A stretch of DNA of 63,163 bases from Oceanobacillus bengalensis (lineage in GTDB: Bacteria > Bacillota > Bacilli > Bacillales > Amphibacillaceae). This document shows positions 45,067 through 53,490 of this stretch, one piece after another (the stretch's first letter is position 1; each line of letters opens with the position of its first letter). Under the pieces are notes generated by a model, which was not told where the DNA came from, did no database searches, and was given only the letters and a program-made list of their open reading frames with translations. The position numbers and the translations under genes were made by a program. The stretch lies in contig NZ_RBZO01000007.1 in NCBI RefSeq assembly GCF_003628445.1, forward strand, positions 76,534 to 139,696, given 5' to 3'.

Positions 45067-45966
45067 TTATACTTCCCCGTTGCAGACAGCCTCTGTTGTA
45101 ATTTCTGCCGGTACTGCATTACCTTCACCGCTAAAGCCGTTTGCTTCTAGGAGCTCAGCAACTGTACCATCATCTTTTAATTCTTGAAGTTTTTCATTGT
45201 ATGCATCACGTAGCTCTTCATTTTCTAAGCTAAATGCTGCAGCACCATAACTCGGAACACCTTCAATATCTGGTTGTTCAAATGATTCAACAAACTCTAA
45301 GGCATCATTATCAGCAGATTCTAATGCCATTTTTACTGTCATTTCTGTTCCTGTTGTTGCATCAGCACGTCCGGATTGTACTGCTGAGAATGTTGCTGGA
45401 ATATCTGCAGCTGTTGTAATTTGGTCTTCACTAACACCTTCTTGTTTCAAGAATTCAATTTCTGTGGCACCTTCCATAACTACGACTGTTACATCAGGAT
45501 TATCAGCAATATCCTTATAACTTTCTAGACCTAATGGGTTACCAGCTTCAACAATTAAGCCTTCCCCATATTGCATTTCTGGTTCACCAAATAGTGCATT
45601 TTCACAACGATCAGGGTTGATGGCCATACCAGCAGTAATAACATCAAATTGTCCTGCTTGTACGCCTGGGATTAATTGACTGAAGTCAGCAAGTTGTGAT
45701 TCAACTTCATCAACACCTAGTTCTGCAAATACTGCAGTAGCAATATCAACTGCAGCACCTTTTAATTCCCCGTCATCTTCATAAGCATATGGTGCTTCAT
45801 TAGCAAAACCAATCTTAACAACACCAGCTTCTTGTAGTTCAGCTAATTTATCCCCCGATGCATCTCCCGTTTCTCCATCGCCAGAGCTCGCTGAATCATC
45901 GGATCCACACGCAGCTAACGCAATTATGCCAAATACTGTTGCTAATGTTAGTAATAGTTTTTTCAA
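45067..45966 (-). CDS. ehuB: Ectoine/hydroxyectoine-binding lipoprotein
   Basis: A 299-residue lipoprotein (lipobox LAACGS, Cys20) with a short Ser/Gly/Asp linker and an SBP_bac_3 fold. The ligand-side motifs GFANEAPYAYEDDGELKGAA, LIPGVQAGQFDVITAGMAIN, DRCENALFGEPEMQYGEG and MEGATEIEFL agree with EhuB proteins; the Cys in DRCENALF is a hallmark. First gene of ehuBCDA, with AGGGAGGTC before its ATG. Presence of this system points to a salt-exposed habitat, though it may also serve catabolism. Confidence 0.87.
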   Translation of the reverse strand: MKKLLLTLATVFGIIALAACGSDDSASSGDGETGDASGDKLAELQEAGVVKIGFANEAPYAYEDDGELKGAAVDIATAVFAELGVDEVESQLADFSQLIPGVQAGQFDVITAGMAINPDRCENALFGEPEMQYGEGLIVEAGNPLGLESYKDIADNPDVTVVVMEGATEIEFLKQEGVSEDQITTAADIPATFSAVQSGRADATTGTEMTVKMALESADNDALEFVESFEQPDIEGVPSYGAAAFSLENEELRDAYNEKLQELKDDGTVAELLEANGFSGEGNAVPAEITTEAVCNGEV

Positions 45967-46340
45967 TTCTTAATGACCTCCCTTAGATTTAAGAACTTTT
46001 ACCTATGTCTTTAAATAAAGCTCCCAGTGTTAGGCATATGTATATGCTTAGATGTAATAAAGTAGACTGGTAGATTTAAAGAAAAAGTAAAATGTGTACC
46101 TACTATTATAATGATAGATGTGTTCATTAATTCATTCAAATACGATAAATTCTGATAATTCAGGAATAATTAGGATATGAACTGCTGAGCCTCAGCTGAG
46201 ATCAAGAAAACAAAAATATGCTTGATGATGATGCTAAATCCTTTGAAATGCTCCAAATTTGCTTAGGGATAGGGGTTTGAAATTAATTTAGGATTAGTAT
46301 ACGCTTAAGTTACTTTATCACTGCCTGAAAAGGAGGTATA
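45967..46340. promoter_or_regulatory. Intergenic region upstream of ehuB
   Basis: Divergent 374-bp gap. On the minus strand a TATAAT at 46105-46110 could be the ehuB -10, without a convincing -35. A short palindrome GCATATGTATATGC lies at about 46033-46046. No further gene is visible. Confidence 0.35.
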
Positions 46341-46493
46341 ATTATCAGTACTTTAGGTGTCATTTTTATTTCTATTATTATATTTGTGCTCGTTTTTATT
46401 CTTTGTGTTGTACAGATAAAAAAGGGGTATGCGTATAAACATACAATAGATACACTTCCAATGGAGGAAGAAAAGACTAGGAGAAAAGAGTGA
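46341..46493 (+). CDS. YtzI-like small membrane protein, non-canonical start
   Basis: A frame of up to 50 residues: one hydrophobic helix (STLGVIFISIIIFVLVFILC) followed by a cytoplasmic tail with GYAYKHTIDTLP, which I recall as the conserved motif of the YtzI family. A near-perfect AAAAGGAGGT (46328-46337) lies 4 nt before ATT 46341 and 7 nt before ATC 46344, but no ATG, GTG or TTG occurs in frame until GTG 46386, which would cut the helix. So initiation at AUU or AUC is implied. It ends 6 nt before the oxidoreductase gene. Confidence 0.6.
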   Translation: MISTLGVIFISIIIFVLVFILCVVQIKKGYAYKHTIDTLPMEEEKTRRKE

Positions 46494-46499
46494 GTTGAA

Positions 46500-47498
46500 A
46501 TGAAATATTCTACTATTGGGACAAGTTGGATTACTGAATCCTTTATAAACGCTGTAAAGCATACGAGGGAGGCAGAGCTTTCCTCTATTTACTCTAGATC
46601 AGTAGAAAATGCTGAAAGATTTGCTAAGAGAAATGGTGCGGAAAACGCATTTACGAGTATAGAGGACATGCTTAATGAAGAAACAGATTTTATCTATATT
46701 GCATCACCTAATACAATGCACTATGAACATATAAAGCTAGCAATTAAGCATAAAAAACATGTGTTTTGTGAAAAGCCGATGGTACTGAATGAGCGTGAGT
46801 GGGAAGAAATATACGAACTTGCAGAAAAAGAGAATGTTTTTGTCTTCGAGGGATTCCGTCATCTATATTCTCCAAACTATAAAATATTTAAAGAGGCATT
46901 AGAGGAAATTGGATCGGTTCGAAGTGGGGTTTTACAATATATTAAATATTCTTCACGCTATGATGTACTCAAAGATGGAAAAGAGACGAATGTGTTCTCA
47001 AAGGAATTCGCTGGTGGAGCACTAATGGATTTAGGGGTCTATCCACTGAGTATGGCAATTGATCTCTTTGGTGAACCGAAAGACATGAATTATTTTCCAG
47101 TACTGTTATCCAATGGTATAGACGGAAGCGGTACAATCGTCTTAACGTATGATACTTTTATTATAACAATACTTTGCTCTAAAATTGCACAAGGATTGAT
47201 TTCGTCTGAAATTCATGGAGAAGATGGAACAGTGACAGTTGATAGTATTGCACCGATAAATAGCATATCGGTTTATAATCGTAAAGCTCAGGTGAGCAAA
47301 GAGCTAGCAAAAGAGCAACTAGCTTTGGATATGGTTTATGAAGTAAAAGAATTTATTCGCATAATCAAAGATAATGATAATAAATGCTATCAAGAGGCCA
47401 TGGAAAGAAGTAGAATCGTTGCCAGATGTTTGCACACATTAAGAATGAAACAAGGTACACTATTGTTTCCAGGTGAATCTATAGGCGAAAGCCTTTAA
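46500..47498 (+). CDS. Gfo/Idh/MocA-family oxidoreductase
   Basis: A 332-residue NAD(P)-dependent sugar/inositol dehydrogenase-like protein: Rossmann domain (about 1-120; TIGTSWITESF, YIASPNTMHYEH) with the family motif CEKPMVLNE, then an alpha/beta C-terminal domain with GGALMDLGVYPLSMAIDLFG, where the conserved Asp and Tyr sit (usual D-x-x-x-H/Y). The nucleotide loop is GTSWIT rather than GxGxxG, typical of some family members. It is probably co-transcribed with the upstream YtzI-like frame. Substrate unknown. Confidence 0.87.
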   Translation: MKYSTIGTSWITESFINAVKHTREAELSSIYSRSVENAERFAKRNGAENAFTSIEDMLNEETDFIYIASPNTMHYEHIKLAIKHKKHVFCEKPMVLNEREWEEIYELAEKENVFVFEGFRHLYSPNYKIFKEALEEIGSVRSGVLQYIKYSSRYDVLKDGKETNVFSKEFAGGALMDLGVYPLSMAIDLFGEPKDMNYFPVLLSNGIDGSGTIVLTYDTFIITILCSKIAQGLISSEIHGEDGTVTVDSIAPINSISVYNRKAQVSKELAKEQLALDMVYEVKEFIRIIKDNDNKCYQEAMERSRIVARCLHTLRMKQGTLLFPGESIGESL

Positions 47499-47508
47499 GG
47501 CAGATAAT

Positions 47509-47545
47509 AGAGGACCTATCATTATCATTAAATAGGTCCTCTTAC
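47509..47545 (+). terminator. Intrinsic terminator
   Basis: AGAGGACCTA pairs perfectly with TAGGTCCTCT after the oxidoreductase gene; the T tract is short. Confidence 0.7.
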
Positions 47546-47553
47546 ATATTAAT

Positions 47554-47625
47554 ACAAACGTTTGTTTAAATCTAAGTAAGATAGTTATTTTATGCTGTTC
47601 GAATATTCGCTTGCTTTGGTATAAT
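47554..47625 (+). promoter_or_regulatory. Palindrome and extended -10 promoter before the DUF456 gene
   Basis: ACAAACGTTTGT (47554-47565) is a perfect 12-bp palindrome of TetR-operator appearance. TTTGGTATAAT with TATAAT at 47620-47625 is an extended -10. Together they suggest a regulated promoter for the gene starting at 47691; the regulator is not in view. Confidence 0.45.
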
Positions 47626-47690
47626 CTATAGGAAGTCTTGAAATTCTAAGTAAACAGAAAATTTATCTGGATTTATGAATGGAGGACAAT

Positions 47691-48176
47691 ATGTTAGATT
47701 TTATTATTTGGATTGTAATAATTGCGTTATTTCTTTTAAGTTTCATCGGTATTCTATATCCGATTATTCCGTCTGTTATCGTATTATGGGGCGGTTTCTT
47801 ACTGTATCAATTTGTCATCAACCCAGACGAACTTAATGCTCTTTTTTGGATTGTAATGGTTCTGTTTACAGCCTTTCTCTTTATTGCTGATATTCTTGCA
47901 AATAGTTATTTTGTAAAGAAATACGGTGGAAGTAAGTGGGGAGAGCGGGGAGCGGCGGTAGCGGTTATTGTTGGTTCCTTTATTATTCCGCCTTTTGGTG
48001 TGGTTGTTGTTCCATTTCTCGTTGTCTTTGTTATTGAATTACTTCAAAAACGCGCACCAGGGGAAGCGATTCGAGCATCTATTGGATCTCTTTTTGGCTT
48101 TTTAGGTGGGTCTGTGGCAAAAGTACTTATTCAATTTATTATGATTGTTTGGTTCTTTATCGTAGTATGGTTTTAG
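47691..48176 (+). CDS. DUF456 membrane protein
   Basis: A 161-residue membrane protein with about four hydrophobic segments and the DUF456 features IGILYPIIPSVIVLWGGFLLY and a Gly/Ala-rich middle (GAAVAVIVGSFIIPPFGVVV). The first ATG at 47679 contains the GGAGG site, so ATG 47691 is chosen. Family function unknown. Confidence 0.82.
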   Translation: MLDFIIWIVIIALFLLSFIGILYPIIPSVIVLWGGFLLYQFVINPDELNALFWIVMVLFTAFLFIADILANSYFVKKYGGSKWGERGAAVAVIVGSFIIPPFGVVVVPFLVVFVIELLQKRAPGEAIRASIGSLFGFLGGSVAKVLIQFIMIVWFFIVVWF

Positions 48177-48289
48177 AGAAAGTATAACGTTCTTTAAACT
48201 AAGCCTGGTATCCAAAAGGAATAGTTATGTATGTAACAAAAGATATAGACTTCGGATCTATTTAATTCAGAATAGTGTAGCTCTCGCTC

Positions 48290-48436
48290 ATACTTATGAA
48301 TGTTGTGTGTAGTCATTCGCTGCGGCAGAATGCTTCGCGGACCTTAGGGCACGGCCTCAGCTCTCCTCGGAAGAAGAACACTTCCTGTGGGGTCTTCAGA
48401 CACGTGCTGTTCCCGCAGGAGTCTACGCATTCTGCC
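48290..48436. repeat. Structured intergenic repeat, copy B
   Basis: Same family and orientation as copy A. Outer stem GGCAGAATGC (48324-48333) with GCATTCTGCC (48427-48436); inner GGG-CACG/CGTG-CCC stem; hairpin GGAAG/CTTCC. Compared with copy A, three stem positions differ with compensating changes on the other strand. It shares about 35 bp of 5' flank (GCTCTCGC onward) with copy A. Confidence 0.85.
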
Positions 48437-48561
48437 TACGCTATATTGAGTGCTCTAGATGTTATTAAAGCTATCGAACATAAAATTACGTTCTGGGAAG
48501 CTTTTCCTCGCAAAAGCATCGTTTTTTTAGTGGAAATCAAGTAGAGCAGGAGCTTAGTGGA

Positions 48562-48668
48562 GGAAAGACACGAAGACTCCTACGGGAGGATAGGCCTAGG
48601 TGAGACTGCGTAGTGCGTTAGCACGGAGGAGGCTCACCAGCCGCCCGTGGAAAGCGAAGTGTCTTTCC
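48562..48668. repeat. Structured intergenic repeat, copy C (inverted)
   Basis: Inverted relative to copy B, 126 bp downstream of it. Outer stem GGAAAGACAC (48562-48571) with GTGTCTTTCC (48659-48668). Core blocks GAAGACTCCTACGGGA and CCGTGGAAAGCGAAG are the reverse complement of those in copies A and B. A GC-rich middle (GGTGAGAC..GGCTCACC) forms another stem. The rest of the 606-bp gap 48177-48782 holds no gene I can support. Confidence 0.8.
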
Positions 48669-48782
48669 GGAACGGAGTGCTTAAAACAATTCTGAATTAA
48701 ATATATCTACACTTTATATCAGCTACGAAGTTTTTTGCTTGAAAGTTTTCTAAGCTAAACATACAGAAAGAGGTTGTTTACA

Positions 48783-49619
48783 ATGAAATATCCACCACGT
48801 GTCATGTCCATTGCCGGATCTGCAGCAGGTGGGAGTGCCGGAATCCAAGCAGATCTAAAAACATTTCAGGAACTGGATGTCTATGGAATGAGTGTAGTTA
48901 CTGCGATGGTTGGTCGTCATCCTAAAACGGATAAAAATGTGCATCTCGTTGACATGGAGGCAATGGAGGCGCAATTTGCTACAGCTATGAGTCAAGTAGG
49001 TGTGGAAAGTATAAAAACAGGAATGTTATTTACAAAAGAAGCAATTGAAAAAGTAGTAGAGTTGATCAAGCTTTCAAAAATAGAAACAATCGTTGTAGAT
49101 CCAGTGATGATTGGGAAAATGAATTCAAAACTTCTAAAGGATGATGCGATAGAAGTGTTAAAAGATAAGTTAATTCCTTTAGCAATGGTAATTACTCCTA
49201 ATGTTCCAGAAGCATCTGTTTTGTTGAATGATAGAGTCATATCTACTTTGGAAGATATGAAGCAAGCAGCAGTAGACTTGTATCAACTTGGTGCTCGGAA
49301 CATTTTAGTTAAAGGTGGAAGATTGAAAGGCCCAGCAATTGATGTGTTATTCGATGGGGAAACACTAACTACTTTTGAGGCACCACGGATAGATACAGTA
49401 AATACTAGTGGTGCTGGCTGTACTTATTCCGCTGCAATTACCGCAAATTTAGCTAAAGGTTTGCAGGTGAAAGAAGCGGTAGAACATGCAAAAAGTTATG
49501 TAACAACTGCAATTGCACATAGTTTTTCTTATACAGAAACTGTTGGGCCGACTTATCATGCTGCGGAGCGAAAGTACGGAGAAACATATAAAATTATAGT
49601 GGAGGGAGACCTGAAATGA
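48783..49619 (+). CDS. pdxK: Pyridoxal/pyridoxine kinase (ThiD-like ribokinase fold)
   Basis: A 278-residue ribokinase-fold vitamin kinase: start PPRVMSIAGSAAGGSAGIQA, MVGRHP, DPVMIGKMNSKLL, ITPNVPEA and the active-site NTSGAGCTYSAAI. The GAGCT form with cysteine instead of GAGD is the mark of the Bacillus/Staphylococcus PdxK group that phosphorylates pyridoxal and HMP. ATG 48783 is 9 nt after GAAAGAGG. It overlaps pncA by 4 nt, linking B6 and nicotinamide salvage. Confidence 0.88.
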   Translation: MKYPPRVMSIAGSAAGGSAGIQADLKTFQELDVYGMSVVTAMVGRHPKTDKNVHLVDMEAMEAQFATAMSQVGVESIKTGMLFTKEAIEKVVELIKLSKIETIVVDPVMIGKMNSKLLKDDAIEVLKDKLIPLAMVITPNVPEASVLLNDRVISTLEDMKQAAVDLYQLGARNILVKGGRLKGPAIDVLFDGETLTTFEAPRIDTVNTSGAGCTYSAAITANLAKGLQVKEAVEHAKSYVTTAIAHSFSYTETVGPTYHAAERKYGETYKIIVEGDLK

Positions 49620-50167
49620 CGAAGCGTGCATTAATTAATGTCGATTATACGTATGATTTTGTTGCGCCGGATGGTGCACTAACATGTGGTGAGCCAGGAC
49701 AAGCGATTGAGGAACGTATCGTAGCAATAACGAAAGAATTTGTGGAAAACAATGACTATGTTGTTTTCGCGATTGATGCCCATCAAGAAGGGGACAATCT
49801 TCATCCGGAATCAATGTTATTTCCACCTCACAATATCATTGGAACTTCTGGACGTGATTTATACGGGAAACTAGCTGATGTGTACGAGGGAAATAAAGCC
49901 AAAGAAAATGTATATTATTTTGATAAGACTAGATATAGCGCTTTTGCTGGTACAGATTTAGAAATAAAATTACGAGAGAGAGGTATTGAAGAAATCCATA
50001 TTATTGGTGTGTGTACAGATATCTGTGTGCTTCATACGGCAGTAGATGCGTATAACAAGGGATTTAAAATTGTAGTACATCAAGATGCGGTAGCTAGCTT
50101 TAATCAAGCTGGTCACAAATGGGCATTAGGTCATTTTACAGATACGTTGGGCGCAGAGGTTATATAA
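49616..50167 (+). CDS. pncA: Nicotinamidase
   Basis: Isochorismatase-fold amidase converting nicotinamide to nicotinate for NAD salvage. The 183-residue length equals that of B. subtilis PncA. The catalytic triad is Asp10 (INVDYTYDF), Lys104 (FDKTRYSAF) and Cys137 (GVCTDICVLHT), and metal ligands lie in DAHQEGDNLHPE. The start overlaps pdxK (ATGA). Confidence 0.92.
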   Translation: MTKRALINVDYTYDFVAPDGALTCGEPGQAIEERIVAITKEFVENNDYVVFAIDAHQEGDNLHPESMLFPPHNIIGTSGRDLYGKLADVYEGNKAKENVYYFDKTRYSAFAGTDLEIKLRERGIEEIHIIGVCTDICVLHTAVDAYNKGFKIVVHQDAVASFNQAGHKWALGHFTDTLGAEVI

Positions 50168-50197
50168 ATCTTTCTATAAGGAAAAAATAGAAAGATT
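50167..50197 (+). terminator. Hairpin after pncA
   Basis: AATCTTTCTAT pairs perfectly with ATAGAAAGATT around a 9-nt loop, beginning at the last base of the stop codon. The following T stretch is poor, so readthrough into the GNAT gene is possible. Confidence 0.55.
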
Positions 50198-50217
50198 ATA
50201 TTAAAAGGAGTCCTGGG

Positions 50218-50751
50218 ATGAAAGACTTATTTAAAAGTTATATGTTTGGACCATATAAAGTAAGGAAAGCTACTGAGAAGGATATAGAAGATATTATCGA
50301 ATTATTGCAAGATGTAGCAAGGTGGTTAGAGAGTAAAGGCATTATGCAATGGGAATATTTACTCACTGGTGAAGAAAACGAAGAAATAAAAAAAGATATT
50401 GTAGCGGGGAGAACATATCTTGTAGAATATGCTGGTGAAATTGCTGCTACATTTAACTTTTCTTCCCTACAAAACGACTGGGATATTGAACTGTGGGGGA
50501 AAAGGAATGATCTTGCATATTACATTCATCGTTTAGCAGTGAAGAGAGAATTCCAGAGACAACAGCTTGGTAAAAAAATATTAAATTGGATAGACGCAAA
50601 TATTCAACTTAAAGGTGGATATGTTAGGCTAGATTGTATAGCAAATAATCCAGTGTTGAATAAGTTTTATCAAGAGGCTGGTTTTACGTTTGTCAGGCAT
50701 GTAGGTGAAGGGGAAGATAAATTCTCAACGTATGAAAAGAGCTATTCTTGA
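50218..50751 (+). CDS. GNAT-family N-acetyltransferase
   Basis: A 177-residue GNAT protein. Acetyl-CoA loop: VKREFQRQQLGKKILNW; motif B: NPVLNKFYQEAGFTFV. IHRLAVKREFQ and RLDCIANN also match the family. A good AAAAGGAG site is 8 nt upstream. Substrate unknown. Confidence 0.87.
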   Translation: MKDLFKSYMFGPYKVRKATEKDIEDIIELLQDVARWLESKGIMQWEYLLTGEENEEIKKDIVAGRTYLVEYAGEIAATFNFSSLQNDWDIELWGKRNDLAYYIHRLAVKREFQRQQLGKKILNWIDANIQLKGGYVRLDCIANNPVLNKFYQEAGFTFVRHVGEGEDKFSTYEKSYS

Positions 50752-50830
50752 CTTTCTAAAAACATCCATATATATTAATGATATTGAATACATGAAACGT
50801 CTAAAGAGGATTAGTATAATTTTCACGTCT

Positions 50831-51038
50831 TTCTAAGAGAGGAAATGGTTGCTGCGAATTTCCGAGAGACAAAATTAGAACCTGCCTCCTAAGTTCGCCA
50901 TCAGAAAAGCTATGTTGCTGTAAGATGTGCGCGGTGCAATACCGTTATCTAGAAGAGAGTGCAGGTATATTAAATTACTTGCAAACAAGGGTGGTAACGC
51001 CAAACCTCGGTCCCTTTTTCGGATGGAGGTTTTTTTGT
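50831..51038 (+). promoter_or_regulatory. T-box leader (proline specifier) of proS
   Basis: Stem I begins AGAGAGG..TGGTTGCTGCGAA; the specifier is AGAA-CCT-G with CCT at 50881-50883 (Pro); the T-box core GGGTGGTAACGCC is at 50989-51001; the terminator (AAACCTC with GAGGTTT plus T run) spans 51002-51038. A TATAAT at 50815-50820 is a likely -10. Uncharged tRNA-Pro should turn on proS. The core differs by one base from the GGTACCGC consensus. Confidence 0.9.
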
Positions 51039-51066
51039 GTATAATAATTAAAATGAGGTGTATAGA

Positions 51067-52506
51067 ATGGGTAAGAAAAATAAACAATTTGTTGAAAAGA
51101 TTACGGCGATGGAAGACGATTTCGCACAGTGGTATACAGACGTTGTTAAGCAAGCAGAGCTAGTAGAATATGGCCAAGTTCGCGGAACAATGATCATAAA
51201 ACCATATGGTTATGCAATTTGGGAGAATATTAAATATGAATTAGATAAAAAGATTAAAGAAACTGGTCATTCAAATGTTGCATTTCCTTTATTCATTCCT
51301 GAAAGTCTACTGCAAAAGGAAAAAGACCATGTAGAAGGCTTTGCACCAGAAGTAGCTTGGGTTACGCATGGTGGGGAAGAAGAATTAGTTGAACGCATTG
51401 CTGTTCGTCCAACCTCTGAAGTGCTTTTCTGTGATTATTATTCAAAAAATATTCACTCCTATCGTGATCTACCAAAGCTTTATAATCAATGGGGAAATGT
51501 AGTTCGTTGGGAAAAAACTACACGTCCGTTCTTACGCTCATCTGAATTTCATTGGCAAGAAGGTCATACAGCACATGCAACGGATGTGGATGCAGCGGAG
51601 GAAACAGATAGAATGCTTGGTGTCTATGCAGATCTTGTAGAAGATTATTTGGCAATCCCTGTGCTTAGAGGGCGTAAAACAGATAAGGAAAAATTTGCTG
51701 GTGCGAAATATACATTAACCATTGAAAGCTTAATGCATGATGGTAAAGCACTACAATCTGGAACATCCCATCATTTCGGGTCAGGGTTTGCGGAAGCATT
51801 TGATATTACGTATTTAGACGAAAATGGTGAAAGTCAGTTCGTTCACCAAACATCATGGGGTCTTTCTACACGGATTATGGGTGCATTAATCATGGTTCAT
51901 GGTGATAATCGTGGATTAGTTGTACCTCCACGGATTGCACCAACGCAAGCGATGATCGTTCCAATTGCACAACATAAGGAAGGCGTTTTGGACAAGGCGT
52001 ATGCATTACGTGATCAATTAAAGGAACTTGTACGCGTTGATATTGATGCAAGTGATAAAATGCCTGGTTGGAAATTTAATGAATACGAAATGAAAGGTAT
52101 CCCAGTGCGTATTGAAATGGGACCGAAAGATATTGAGAAAGAACAAGTTGTATTGGTTCGTCGTGATACAGGTGAGAAGGAATTTGTTGCATTAAGTGAC
52201 CTTGAAACACGTCTACCAGTGCTATTAGAAGAAGTACAACAAAACTTATATGATAAAGCACTGACACATCGTAATGAAAAGACTACTGTTGCTACTAACA
52301 TGGATGAATTCAAACAAACGCTTGATGAAAAAGGTGGATTCATTAAAGCAATGTGGTGTGGCGACTTAACTTGTGAAGAGAAGATTAAAGAAGAAACAAC
52401 TGCAACATCTCGCTGTATTCCATTTGAGCAAGAGGAAGTCTCAGAAACGTGTGTCTGCTGTGGGAAAGAAGCGAAAGAATTCGTTATATGGGCAAAAGCA
52501 TATTAA
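51067..52506 (+). CDS. proS: Prolyl-tRNA synthetase, archaeal/eukaryal type
   Basis: Class II synthetase charging tRNA-Pro. The 479-residue protein is the short archaeal/eukaryal type without the bacterial INS editing domain, with motif 2 ([25 protein letters not shown], split at RPFLRSSEF), motif 3 ([20 protein letters not shown]) and a C-terminal zinc-binding domain ([17 protein letters not shown]). B. subtilis has the long 564-residue type; some Bacillus species carry both. So this may be a second, amino-acid-responsive enzyme, as the T-box suggests. Confidence 0.95.
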   Translation: MGKKNKQFVEKITAMEDDFAQWYTDVVKQAELVEYGQVRGTMIIKPYGYAIWENIKYELDKKIKETGHSNVAFPLFIPESLLQKEKDHVEGFAPEVAWVTHGGEEELVERIAVRPTSEVLFCDYYSKNIHSYRDLPKLYNQWGNVVRWEKTTRPFLRSSEFHWQEGHTAHATDVDAAEETDRMLGVYADLVEDYLAIPVLRGRKTDKEKFAGAKYTLTIESLMHDGKALQSGTSHHFGSGFAEAFDITYLDENGESQFVHQTSWGLSTRIMGALIMVHGDNRGLVVPPRIAPTQAMIVPIAQHKEGVLDKAYALRDQLKELVRVDIDASDKMPGWKFNEYEMKGIPVRIEMGPKDIEKEQVVLVRRDTGEKEFVALSDLETRLPVLLEEVQQNLYDKALTHRNEKTTVATNMDEFKQTLDEKGGFIKAMWCGDLTCEEKIKEETTATSRCIPFEQEEVSETCVCCGKEAKEFVIWAKAY

Positions 52507-52578
52507 TAGTAGGGAAAACTGATGCAGGTAATGCGTAACGGGTTTACTTCAGGGGCGCAATCAAGCAATTAACATTCA

Positions 52579-52622
52579 AAAACACATGCTATTTCACATT
52601 AGAACTAGTGTGTGTTTTTTTG
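52579..52622 (+). terminator. Intrinsic terminator of proS
   Basis: AAAACACA..CTA pairs with TAG..TGTGTTTT with wobble pairs, followed by a T run. Confidence 0.7.
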
Positions 52623-52703
52623 TTGGTATATTATTGTTTAAATTGTTCTCAAACGTAAAATCAAGCACAAATTCATAAGACTGACATAATCAATCTATTT
52701 AAT

Positions 52704-52718
52704 TGAGAATTATTATCA
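52704..52718. promoter_or_regulatory. Fur box before the flavin-reductase-like gene
   Basis: TGAGAATTATTATCA matches the Fur consensus at 13 of 14 defined positions, 56 bp upstream of the ATG. A partial second site (GATAATAATGATA) follows at about 52733-52745. Confidence 0.82.
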
Positions 52719-52773
52719 CTTATTGTATATTAGATAATAATGATACATATAACCTGAGTAAGGAGGATATATA

Positions 52774-53490
52774 ATGCAAATATACTGGACGAAAATAAAT
52801 AAGATTATTGAAGAAACGCCTGAGGTTAAAACGTACCTGCTTGACTGTCCGGAAGACTATACATGGGAAGAAGGTTCCCACATCCACCTTGCACTGGAAG
52901 GCTTTAATGCTGGAGAAAAGCCAAATCGTAGCCTGATTCGCCATATGTCAATCTCTACTTTACCGAAATCAAACTCAATCGGTATCACAACACGGATCAG
53001 AGAGCAGTGCTCTGAGTTTAAAACGATTTTAAGAAATCTTGAAGTTGGCAATGAAGTTGCAGTATTTAAAACGCATTCGAATGTACCGCTTAAAAGAGAA
53101 GACAAAAATATTTACCTACTGTCTTCAGGTGTAGGTCTGGCAACTTTCAGACCGCTTGTACTTGATTATTTCGAACGTGCTGCAGGCGTCAATCAAATGC
53201 ATTCCCTGAACATCGATTCATCAAAGGATTTCTTATTCACTAATATTTTTGAATCCACACCTGACAAGAAGTTTACATCACAGTTCGTTGATAACCGTAA
53301 AGACTACTATGAAGAAGTGAAAAGTCTTACTGCAGACAAGGATGGACTCTTCTATGTTGTCGGCAGCGACGAATTTCTCGTGCAGAACATTGAAGTACTT
53401 TGTAAGCAGGGCATCAAGCCAGAACAAATTATGCTCGACAAGCATGAACGACAAAGACTTGAGTTTTTATCATTTGATTTATCAATTTAA
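52774..53490 (+). CDS. Ferredoxin-NADP-reductase-like flavoprotein, Fur-box associated
   Basis: A 238-residue FNR-superfamily protein: a beta-barrel FAD domain (about 1-110, with the flavin motif RHMSIST in place of RxYS) and a NAD(P)H domain (about 112-238; LLSSGVGLATFRPLV, YVVGSDEFL). No globin, ferredoxin or 2Fe-2S domain is attached. The upstream Fur box suggests it serves iron metabolism, for example reducing a ferric siderophore, but that is inference. Strong AAGGAGG binding site. Single gene. Confidence 0.75.
   Translation: MQIYWTKINKIIEETPEVKTYLLDCPEDYTWEEGSHIHLALEGFNAGEKPNRSLIRHMSISTLPKSNSIGITTRIREQCSEFKTILRNLEVGNEVAVFKTHSNVPLKREDKNIYLLSSGVGLATFRPLVLDYFERAAGVNQMHSLNIDSSKDFLFTNIFESTPDKKFTSQFVDNRKDYYEEVKSLTADKDGLFYVVGSDEFLVQNIEVLCKQGIKPEQIMLDKHERQRLEFLSFDLSI

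Noticed and set aside
47521-47538. Fur box (ATTATCATTA) after the oxidoreductase gene
   Set aside because: Only one half-site, and it lies in the loop of a terminator hairpin.
48296-48544. 82-residue frame in repeat region
   Set aside because: Lies over structured repeat copy B; its translation (Arg/Ser-rich) reflects the repeat and not a protein family.
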